Shown in pieces: positions 1-5,758 of a stretch of 7,882 bases of DNA (position 1 is its first letter; each line of letters opens with the position of its first letter). The notes beneath the pieces were generated by a model. The model was not told the origin of the DNA. It searched no databases and worked only from the letters and a program-made list of their open reading frames with translations. The translations under genes and the position numbers were made by a program. This DNA comes from Lachnospiraceae bacterium (GTDB lineage: Bacteria; Bacillota; Clostridia; Lachnospirales; Lachnospiraceae), in the NCBI GenBank assembly GCA_003519685.1, contig DOWG01000314.1:369-8250 (forward strand), read 5' to 3'.

Positions 1-1021
1 AATAAATTATGACGAGAACAAATTACGGGAAGCAATTGACCATATCGTTGCGAAGACCATGGCAATGGATCTGACCTGGGACTGGCCCTGTGGTGTGGCT
101 TACTATGGCATCAGCGAGGCCTACGAAATTACGAAGAAGGAAGAATATCTTGAGAAATTGAAGGAACGGATAGATGAATATATTGAACTTGGGCTGCCTG
201 CATGGACGGTAAATACCTGTGCAATGGGGCATTGCCTGATTACGCTCTATGAAGCGACCGGGGAAGAAAAATACTGGGATATCGTAATGAGTAAAATCGA
301 TTATCTGAAAAATCACGCGCTTCGGTTCGGAGACCGGGTGCTCCAACATACCGTTTCCGTCAAGAATGATTTTCCAGAGCAGGCCTGGGCGGATACCCTG
401 TTCATGGCGGCATTTTTTATGCTTCGGGTCGGAATCAAATTAGAGGAGGACGCGCTTATTCAGGATGCTCTCGATCAATATGATTGGCATATCAGGTACC
501 TGCAGGATCCGAAAAACAGCCTGTGGTTTCATGGCTATAATAATATTACGAAGGATCATATGTCTGGATTCTATTGGGGCAGGGCAAACTGCTGGGCGGC
601 CTATACCATGTCGCAGGTGAAGAAAAGGCTTCCCGAAGCTTACCTCTATCCACAGTTTATGAATATTGACAGCTCCCTCCGGGATCATTTGTCTGCTCTG
701 AAATTTCTTCAGACAGAGAACGGATTATGGAGGACCTTGCTGGATGATCCGGAATCCTATGAGGAGATATCTGCTTCCTGCGGAATCGCCGCGGCTATGG
801 TCGAAAACGGGAATCCGCTGCATACCAGATATATTCAGAAGGCACTTGCCGGAATCTCAGGTAATATAACCGAAGACGGGCGGGTGCTGAATGTGTCCGG
901 CGGTACGGCGGTGATGAAGGACCGGGAAGGATATCGTAATATAACAAAGGACTGGATTCAGGGCTGGGGACAGGGGATGGCTCTCGCTTTTCTGACCGCA
1001 GTATTAAAGAGTGGAGAGTAG
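1..1021 (+). CDS. yesR: GH105 unsaturated rhamnogalacturonyl hydrolase, YesR type (5' partial)
   Basis: Removes the terminal 4,5-unsaturated galacturonate left on rhamnogalacturonan oligosaccharides by lyases, probably in the cytoplasm. The frame is open from base 2 to the TAG at 1019-1021, giving 339 visible residues. The in-frame ATG at 59 is probably internal, because coding sequence with family-like spacing continues upstream, and GH105 proteins are usually about 340-380 residues, so only some tens of residues are missing. Visible family blocks (numbered from the ATG at 59) are TWDWPCGVAYYG near the start, TVNTCA at 50-55, LYEATGEEKY, LQHTV with His97, WADTLFM with Asp112 as the probable catalytic acid, WGRANCW in the middle, and the C-terminal GWGQGMALAF. 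The VNTxA and QH...WxDTLxM pattern fits the YesR branch of COG4225 better than YteR. There is no membrane segment. The gene lies 123 nt before the regulator and may be cotranscribed with it. The family assignment is strong; the exact substrate is inferred from the neighbouring PL11 gene and importer. Confidence 0.86.
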   Translation, partial: INYDENKLREAIDHIVAKTMAMDLTWDWPCGVAYYGISEAYEITKKEEYLEKLKERIDEYIELGLPAWTVNTCAMGHCLITLYEATGEEKYWDIVMSKIDYLKNHALRFGDRVLQHTVSVKNDFPEQAWADTLFMAAFFMLRVGIKLEEDALIQDALDQYDWHIRYLQDPKNSLWFHGYNNITKDHMSGFYWGRANCWAAYTMSQVKKRLPEAYLYPQFMNIDSSLRDHLSALKFLQTENGLWRTLLDDPESYEEISASCGIAAAMVENGNPLHTRYIQKALAGISGNITEDGRVLNVSGGTAVMKDREGYRNITKDWIQGWGQGMALAFLTAVLKSGE

Positions 1022-1094
1022 CCGGTAGGAAGGCCGAAGTCGAAGCGGTTTTAAGAGAACAACCGGTAAGAAGGCCGTAATCAACCGGTTTTAA
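1021..1094 (+). repeat. Two imperfect direct repeats in the regulator leader
   Basis: Unit 1 (1021-1054) and unit 2 (1062-1094) share the layout CCGGTARGAAGGCCG, a short variable stretch, then CGGTTTTAA. They differ by a few substitutions and one single-base indel. The repeat period is 41 nt, close to four helical turns, so both copies face the same side of the DNA. Unit 2 can also fold on itself, with AACCGGT at 1061-1067 pairing with ACCGGTT at 1084-1090, and the 3' end of unit 1 (CGGTT, 1046-1050) can instead pair with AACCG at 1061-1065. Binding sites for an activator, possibly autoregulatory, or a leader RNA switch are both possible. The repeat is seen directly; the role is inference. 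Confidence 0.6.
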
Positions 1095-1134
1095 ATGGAA
1101 TGGAGCGTGGTTAGGTTTATCGTTTGGCAGAAAT

Positions 1135-1139
1135 GAGGA
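1135..1139 (+). promoter_or_regulatory. Ribosome binding site deciding the regulator start
   Basis: GAGGA at 1135-1139 lies 5 nt before the ATG at 1145. The longer candidate starts, TTG at 1124 and ATG at 1133, have no comparable purine-rich site at proper distance. The ATG at 1145 gives an N-terminus MKVKKRRLNYKN that is basic and leads directly into the first membrane segment, as expected for this family. Confidence 0.6.
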
Positions 1140-1144
1140 AATCT

Positions 1145-3460
1145 ATGAAGGTAAAGAAGCGGAGATTAAATTATAAGAATACAATCTTTGTCTATATCAT
1201 GATACTCTCGTTCATACCGATTATTGTATTGGGTATCGTCTCTTATCTTACCTATATGAACGGGGTTTCTGAAAAAATATCGGCGCAGACAGAGCTTGCC
1301 GTATCGCAGGCGAAAAACAGAGTGGATACGGCACTCTATAACATACGAAGCTATTACATCAAGGAGATCAGTGAAGAGGAACTGGAATGGCTGATTCGTA
1401 CGGACATATGGTATTCGGATTATTCAAAATTAGATAAGGCAGCGAAGATAATGGCAGGTCCCGGTTATTATCTGAGTTATATTTCCGGATACTCTTTTCT
1501 CAATTTTGATACAGAATGGGTACTAAGCAACCGGGGGATGTTCAAATGCAAGGATATTAAGAATCCGGAGCAGGTAGAAGACATGTTCCACCTCTATGAC
1601 GGAACGCTGACACGGACCTATTGGATGGATCATATGCAAATGCAAGAGGCGAAGTTATGCAGGGAAGAAATCAAGACGAGCGGCTTAAATCTCGTATTAA
1701 AGGCACCCTTAATTAAGAAGGAGCCGCACTGCCTGCTAATTGTCAATATAAGCCGGTCCTACCTGCAGCAGGTTCTGCAGGAAGATTTGGCGGACGGAGA
1801 TATCACGGTTCTGGATGGAGAAGGAAATCTTATCTTTTCCTCGAATCCCGAGGTAGGAGACTACTGCCGGCAGAACTTTCAGAAGTTAGATAATCGAAAT
1901 CGGATTCATCTGACGGGGAATAAGGAGTACAGCCTGTCCGCTGTCAATTCCGGGGTCCTGGACTGGATCTATCTGGTCAGCTATGATATGGCGTCAATGA
2001 ATGCGGGCGGCGAGATGATCCTTAAGATGACATTTGCTCTTTTACTGGTTATTGTTGCGGTAATGGCGGTGGTGGTAGTAACGGTACGACGCATCTACCA
2101 GCCGGTTTTAAATCTGACGAATCAGGTAAACGGCCTGGAGCTCCAGGCAGACAATGAGACGGCGGTAATGGTATCCGGCGGAAATGAGTTTGATTATATC
2201 AGCAATCGTATCGATCGCCTTGTGGACCGGCAAAATTTCTTCGAAAACCTGGTGGCAAGCCAGCTGCCGCAGCTGCAGGAGTTATTTCTCATACGGTTAA
2301 TTCGTGGGGACATACGGAAGGAGCAGCTGGGCAGCTATCTGGTAAAGCTGAAAATCAATGCTCCGGAATACTATATTGTTATCATTGGTATCTTAAAATC
2401 CGGGGAGAATGCGGATGTTTATGACGAGGCGAAGCAGGATGCACTGCGAATCAACGTCATAGAGAATATTCCGGAGGAGATCAAGCGGCTTCTTTTTCTG
2501 CCGCCGATCCGTTATGAAAAAGTCATGGTATTTACGGCAGCAGCGGAAAGGAAAGAGATGCTGGAGGATCATGCAACCGATATGATCAGTCTGCTAAATT
2601 CCTTTGTATCGATGCAGTATCTCTACCATATCAGCGCCGGTGTGAGCCTGCCGCACAGGGAATTATCTGAATTCCGAAATGCCTATCATGAAGGCCTGGA
2701 GGCCATGAAAAATAATGAATTTCTCGGAATGCATGAAGAGCATCCTGAGAATAATATTTTCTTATTCTATTCGGATATCAAGGAGAACCAATGTCATTAT
2801 GCCTATGACCGGCTTTCAGAGCGTGAGCTAAAGGAGGCAATCGACGCAAGCGATACGGAGGCCGCTTTTGGAGTGATTGACCGGTTTATTAATGCTTTGG
2901 TTGAAAATAATGTGATGCAGAGTGACTGCTACCTGCATCTGCACCGGCTGATGATCGCCGGCATGCTGGTTGCCACGGATGCGGGAATTCAGCTGAATCA
3001 GATCTTTGACAAGGACATGGAAAACAACATTTTTCTGAAAATGAATCGAATCTATGATATGGAGAAAATGCGGCGCTTTATCAAATATAAGGTAATCGAA
3101 CCGATTATTAAGACGGTCAAGGAATATCGAGCAAGTAAGTCGGTGGTTACGATGAAGAATATCGAGCGGCTGGTGAAAGAAACGAATGGCAATATTACGC
3201 TTGCCGAATGCGCCGAGCGTCTGAACTATCATCCCTCCTACATCTGGAAGGTAACAAAGTCAAAATATAACACGACCTTTACAGATTATGTAGGGGACTA
3301 TAAGCTTGCGAAGGCAAAAGAGTTATTATTAAACACCGATAAGACGATAGCGGATATTGCCTCCATCCTAAACTATACGAATCCGCAGAACTTTATCCGG
3401 TTTTTCAGTAAATTAGAAGGAATTACCCCAGGCAGGTTCCGTACCATCAATAAGGGATAG
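1145..3460 (+). CDS. Membrane-anchored AraC-family transcriptional regulator (YtdP/YesN-like, one-component sensor)
   Basis: A 771-residue regulator that combines an extracellular sensor and a DNA-binding domain in one chain, so it needs no separate kinase. A basic N-terminus is followed by membrane segment 1 (about residues 13-36), an extracellular region of about 250 residues that is probably Cache-like, membrane segment 2 (about 292-313), and a HAMP-like linker. The cytoplasmic middle region (about 370-550) contains a block near GVSLPHRELSEFRNAYHEGL, typical of the middle domain of YesN/YtdP-type proteins. The AraC/XylS domain is at the C-terminus, with helix-turn-helix 1 around ITLAECAERLNYHPSYIWKV (684-703) and helix-turn-helix 2 around TIADIASILNYTNPQNFIRF (734-753), followed by the GITPGRFR signature. 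Such proteins sit beside LplABC-type importers in pectin and plant-glycan loci of Bacillus and clostridia. It likely senses rhamnogalacturonan fragments and activates the importer operon downstream. The ligand and target promoter are inferred. A longer form starting at TTG 1124 is possible but less likely. Confidence 0.88.
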   Translation: MKVKKRRLNYKNTIFVYIMILSFIPIIVLGIVSYLTYMNGVSEKISAQTELAVSQAKNRVDTALYNIRSYYIKEISEEELEWLIRTDIWYSDYSKLDKAAKIMAGPGYYLSYISGYSFLNFDTEWVLSNRGMFKCKDIKNPEQVEDMFHLYDGTLTRTYWMDHMQMQEAKLCREEIKTSGLNLVLKAPLIKKEPHCLLIVNISRSYLQQVLQEDLADGDITVLDGEGNLIFSSNPEVGDYCRQNFQKLDNRNRIHLTGNKEYSLSAVNSGVLDWIYLVSYDMASMNAGGEMILKMTFALLLVIVAVMAVVVVTVRRIYQPVLNLTNQVNGLELQADNETAVMVSGGNEFDYISNRIDRLVDRQNFFENLVASQLPQLQELFLIRLIRGDIRKEQLGSYLVKLKINAPEYYIVIIGILKSGENADVYDEAKQDALRINVIENIPEEIKRLLFLPPIRYEKVMVFTAAAERKEMLEDHATDMISLLNSFVSMQYLYHISAGVSLPHRELSEFRNAYHEGLEAMKNNEFLGMHEEHPENNIFLFYSDIKENQCHYAYDRLSERELKEAIDASDTEAAFGVIDRFINALVENNVMQSDCYLHLHRLMIAGMLVATDAGIQLNQIFDKDMENNIFLKMNRIYDMEKMRRFIKYKVIEPIIKTVKEYRASKSVVTMKNIERLVKETNGNITLAECAERLNYHPSYIWKVTKSKYNTTFTDYVGDYKLAKAKELLLNTDKTIADIASILNYTNPQNFIRFFSKLEGITPGRFRTINKG

Positions 3461-3466
3461 GGGATA

Positions 3467-3557
3467 TAAGAGGGACTGTAATCTTCCGGTAATCACCGTT
3501 TGAAAGGAATGAGATATCTTTCAATCTGTGCGGGAAGGAAGATTACAGTCCCTCTTA
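3467..3557. repeat. Perfect 21 bp inverted repeat with structured 49 nt loop; possible terminator or small palindromic element
   Basis: The arms at 3467-3487 and 3537-3557 are exact reverse complements over 21 nt, with core GGGACTGTAATCTTCC. The 49 nt between them holds two smaller stems: CGGT/ACCG at 3487-3490 and 3495-3498, and TTGAAAG/CTTTCAA at 3500-3506 and 3518-3524. The folded form would be a branched cruciform or RNA. It starts 6 nt after the regulator stop, so termination of the regulator transcript is the simplest role, but no U-run follows either arm on either strand. TA lies at both outer ends, as would also be expected for a small non-autonomous element with TA target duplication; this cannot be distinguished from simple palindromy with one copy. 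Confidence 0.75.
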
Positions 3558-3560
3558 CAA

Positions 3561-3589
3561 TTGACGCCTAATGCCAAAATAATTATCAT
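3561..3589 (+). promoter_or_regulatory. Sigma-A-type promoter for the importer operon
   Basis: TTGACG (3561-3566) and TATCAT (3584-3589) are separated by exactly 17 nt. Each hexamer matches the consensus at five of six positions. Transcription would start around 3595-3597, giving an untranslated leader of about 227 nt before the ATG at 3823. The -35 box begins only 4 nt after the inverted repeat arm. It is the best promoter match I found in the gene-free region; it has not been shown to be active. Confidence 0.62.
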
Positions 3590-3595
3590 TTTACT

Positions 3596-3628
3596 TTATC
3601 CGATGATCTTTGGTAGATAATCGGATAA
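3596..3628. promoter_or_regulatory. Palindrome at the predicted transcription start (operator or 5' stem-loop)
   Basis: The arms TTATCCGATGATCT (3596-3609) and AGATAATCGGATAA (3615-3628) pair at 13 of 14 positions around a 5 nt loop, TTGGT. The palindrome sits at the +1 region of the TTGACG/TATCAT promoter. It could be a repressor operator overlapping the start site, or a 5'-terminal hairpin that protects the transcript. No U-run follows, so it is not a typical terminator. Confidence 0.6.
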
Positions 3629-3809
3629 GTATTGTACAGAAAGGCTAAAAAATATAGATACCATGCTTGTATATAGTCAATACACACAAGTGGAAAGATT
3701 ATGATTATTTACGTAATCCTATTTGCATTGTAATATAGCACTAACAGGCAATGCAATACACGCCAGAACAGATAAAATTGCACAATGCTCTGTTTCAAAC
3801 AAAAAGTAT
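3629..3809 (+). other. Long AT-rich leader of the importer operon
   Basis: This untranslated stretch holds no convincing small gene. It contains a short TGTAT/ATACA inverted repeat (3668-3672 and 3680-3684) and a perfect 8 nt pair, TTGCATTG (3723-3730) with CAATGCAA (3749-3756). A second CAATGC at 3783-3788 could compete for the same GCATTG. The ATG at 3751 lies inside one of these arms, has no ribosome binding site and is not taken as a start. I recognise no known riboswitch class. Confidence 0.4.
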
Positions 3810-3816
3810 AAGGAGG
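3810..3816 (+). promoter_or_regulatory. Ribosome binding site deciding the lplB start
   Basis: A perfect AAGGAGG 6 nt before the ATG at 3823 fixes the start 24 codons downstream of the longest open frame, and leaves a leader of over 200 nt from the predicted promoter. Confidence 0.85.
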
Positions 3817-3822
3817 ATGAGT

Positions 3823-4782
3823 ATGGGAAAAGAGCATTCCATAACAAGGATAGATCCAGTGAAATCCAATAAGAAGAAGGATACATTATTCGTTTATATG
3901 AGACAGCACAAGTGGCTGTATATCATGCTGCTACCGGGACTTCTGTATTTTATTATTTTCCACTATGTTCCTATGGGCGGAATTATCATTGCGTTTAAGC
4001 AATACAGCCCATTTACCGGGATATTAAAAAGTCCCTGGGTAGGACTTACGCATTTTAAAACATTCTTTGCCGGAAAAGATTTTTTCCTCGTATTAAAGAA
4101 CACCCTGGGCATCTCGCTGCTAAATTTGATTTTTTATTTTCCGGCACCAATTATACTTGCACTCTTATTAAATGAAATCCGGTCGCAGAAATATAAGAGA
4201 ATTACGCAGACCTTTATCTACATTCCCCACTTTGTATCCTGGGTGATCGTTGCCAGCCTTACCTATCAGCTCTTTAATTCCTCGGATGGAATTGTGAATA
4301 TGATTATTAAATCAATCAGCGGCAATACCATTGATTTTCTGGCGAAACCCAAATATTTCAAAGGATTGATTGTTGGGCAGAGTATCTGGAAGGAGACCGG
4401 ATATGGGACCATCATCTTTCTGGCCGCTTTGTCCGGAGTGGATATCCAGCTCTATGATGCCGCACGGGTAGACGGAGCGGGACGCTGGAAATTGATGTGG
4501 CACATTACCCTACCGGCGATTCGCGGAACGATCATTATGATGCTGATTCTGCGGACCGGAACCTTATTAAATACCGGATACGAGCAGATCTTCCTGATGC
4601 AAAATGATCTAAACCGTTCTGCTGCGGAAGTATTTGATACCTATATTTATAAAAAGGGTATTATTAATGCCCAATATTCCTTTAGTACGGCGGCAGGTTT
4701 ATTCAAATCGATTGTCGGAATGATCATGGTATTGGGATCGAACTGGCTGGCGAAACGATTTGGTGAGTCGGGAATCTATTAG
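3823..4782 (+). CDS. lplB: ABC sugar importer permease, LplB/YteP type
   Basis: A 319-residue inner-membrane permease, one of two that form the channel for oligosaccharide import. It belongs to the COG4209 LplB/YteP group of the MalF-like permease family. The N-terminus is cytoplasmic and basic. The first membrane segment follows RQHKWLYIMLLPGLLYFI (about 27-44), and the family block HYVPMGGIIIAFKQYSP is at 47-63. Further membrane segments lie around 89-117, 133-152, 181-203, 233-252 and 290-308. The EAA loop that docks to the ATPase reads YDAARVDGAGRWKLMWHITL at 211-230. The ATG at 3823 is chosen because AAGGAGG (3810-3816) lies 6 nt before it; the upstream in-frame ATG at 3751 lacks such a site. 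The following permease gene starts 18 nt after its stop. By neighbourhood and homology to the yte/yes systems of Bacillus, the likely cargo is rhamnogalacturonan oligosaccharides. The lplB symbol denotes family, not a proven lipoprotein role. Confidence 0.92.
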   Translation: MGKEHSITRIDPVKSNKKKDTLFVYMRQHKWLYIMLLPGLLYFIIFHYVPMGGIIIAFKQYSPFTGILKSPWVGLTHFKTFFAGKDFFLVLKNTLGISLLNLIFYFPAPIILALLLNEIRSQKYKRITQTFIYIPHFVSWVIVASLTYQLFNSSDGIVNMIIKSISGNTIDFLAKPKYFKGLIVGQSIWKETGYGTIIFLAALSGVDIQLYDAARVDGAGRWKLMWHITLPAIRGTIIMMLILRTGTLLNTGYEQIFLMQNDLNRSAAEVFDTYIYKKGIINAQYSFSTAAGLFKSIVGMIMVLGSNWLAKRFGESGIY

Positions 4783-4800
4783 GAAAGGGGTGTGATACGG

Positions 4801-5691
4801 ATGACCTATCATAGCAACAAAATAAAAACCGGAGTAGGGGACCGGATTGCACAAGTAATCATCTACTTGGTGGTCGGTATCTTTGCACTTATAACGTTGC
4901 TGCCCTTCCTGTATGTAGTAGCAGGTTCCTTTGCAACGGAAAAGGAATTGACCGAGAAGGCATTTTTCATCATTCCCAGCCAATATTCTCTGAATGCTTA
5001 TAAATACATTATGGAGACCGGGGAAGTATTCCGGGGTCTCAAAAACTCCCTGATTATGACGACTCTTGGCACGACGGTAAATATGTTCTTTACGACGACC
5101 TTTGCCTATCCGCTCTCAAAAAAACATTTCAAAGGAAGAAATCTGATTTTGAATTTAGTCATTGTAACAATGCTTTTTTCCGGAGGAATGATCCCGATGT
5201 ATATCCTAATGGGTACGTTAAAGCTAAAGGATTCCTTTTTAGGACTGGCACTGATGGGAGCAATCAGCCCGTTTAACATGATCATCGTAAAAAACTTTTT
5301 TCAGGAGATACCGAAGGAACTGGATGAGGCAGCGCAAATTGACGGCTGCAATGATTTGAAAATATTTTTAAAAATCGTGCTTCCCCTGTCGAAGCCGGTG
5401 ATTTCTTCCGTATCCTTATTTTACGCGGTCGGGCACTGGAACAACTATTTTAATGCAATGATTTATCTAAAGCCGGATAAGGAAACGGTACAAATTGTAT
5501 TACGGCGTATTATCGTCCTGGCACAGGGGATACAGACTGATTTGATTGACTTTGATTCCCTGGGGGCACCTCCGGACAAAGCGGTCAAAATGGCTGCCAC
5601 GGTGGTAGCAACGGTTCCGATTATCCTTGTATATCCATTTGTACAGAAATATTTTACCCAGGGTGTTATGGTCGGTGCCGTTAAGGGTTAG
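4801..5691 (+). CDS. lplC: ABC sugar importer permease, LplC/YtcP type
   Basis: A 296-residue inner-membrane permease, the MalG-like partner of the upstream permease (COG0395, LplC/YtcP group). It has a short cytoplasmic N-terminus and a first membrane segment around 19-41, followed by the family block PFLYVVAGSFATEKELTEK. Then come the extracytoplasmic stretch with the YSLNAYKYI motif and membrane segments near 84-104, 117-138, 147-165, 197-218 and 266-283. The EAA loop is ELDEAAQIDGCNDLKIFLKI at 173-192 followed by VLP, and the C-terminus ends in the typical KYFTQGVMVGAVKG. The ATG at 4801 is preferred over the GTG at 4792, because the purine-rich AAAGGGGTG (about 4784-4792) is properly spaced only from the ATG and would run into the GTG. 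It forms a heterodimer with the preceding permease. No ATPase is encoded in the window, so a shared MsmX-like ATPase is expected elsewhere (inference from the Bacillus systems). Confidence 0.92.
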   Translation: MTYHSNKIKTGVGDRIAQVIIYLVVGIFALITLLPFLYVVAGSFATEKELTEKAFFIIPSQYSLNAYKYIMETGEVFRGLKNSLIMTTLGTTVNMFFTTTFAYPLSKKHFKGRNLILNLVIVTMLFSGGMIPMYILMGTLKLKDSFLGLALMGAISPFNMIIVKNFFQEIPKELDEAAQIDGCNDLKIFLKIVLPLSKPVISSVSLFYAVGHWNNYFNAMIYLKPDKETVQIVLRRIIVLAQGIQTDLIDFDSLGAPPDKAVKMAATVVATVPIILVYPFVQKYFTQGVMVGAVKG

Positions 5692-5710
5692 CCGGCATGG
5701 ATGCAGATTC

Positions 5711-5734
5711 AAAAAGCCGATTCATTGGCTTTTT
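5711..5734 (+). terminator. A/U-rich stem-loop between lplC and lplA (terminator-like or partial)
   Basis: AAAAAGCC (5711-5718) pairs perfectly with GGCTTTTT (5727-5734) around an 8 nt loop, GATTCATT. The stem ends in a T-run, as in an intrinsic terminator, but only three GC pairs make it weak. It lies 19 nt past the lplC stop and 11 nt before the lplA ribosome binding site. A leaky terminator, or a processing or stabilizing hairpin that sets the higher binding-protein level, fits the position; no separate lplA promoter is obvious. Confidence 0.5.
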
Positions 5735-5758
5735 AGATAGATAAAAAGGAGGATCTTT

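Noticed and set aside
23..349. Open frame on the minus strand opposite the GH105 gene
   Set aside because: It lies wholly inside a clearly coding gene in another frame, shows no recognisable domain and is best seen as a shadow.
2828..3232. 134-codon open frame on the minus strand opposite the regulator
   Set aside because: It overlaps the cytoplasmic and HTH coding region of a confident gene, and its composition reads as the reverse complement of that gene rather than as a protein family.
3500..3524. CcpA-type catabolite-control site suggested by TTGAAAG/CTTTCAA
   Set aside because: The half-sites are 11 nt apart and lack the central CG of the cre consensus, so they fit a stem better than a CcpA site. 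I saw no good cre match in the other gene gaps.
3751..3822. Longer N-terminus for lplB from the ATG at 3751
   Set aside because: No ribosome binding site precedes it, and a perfect AAGGAGG is placed for the ATG at 3823, where the typical permease N-terminus begins.
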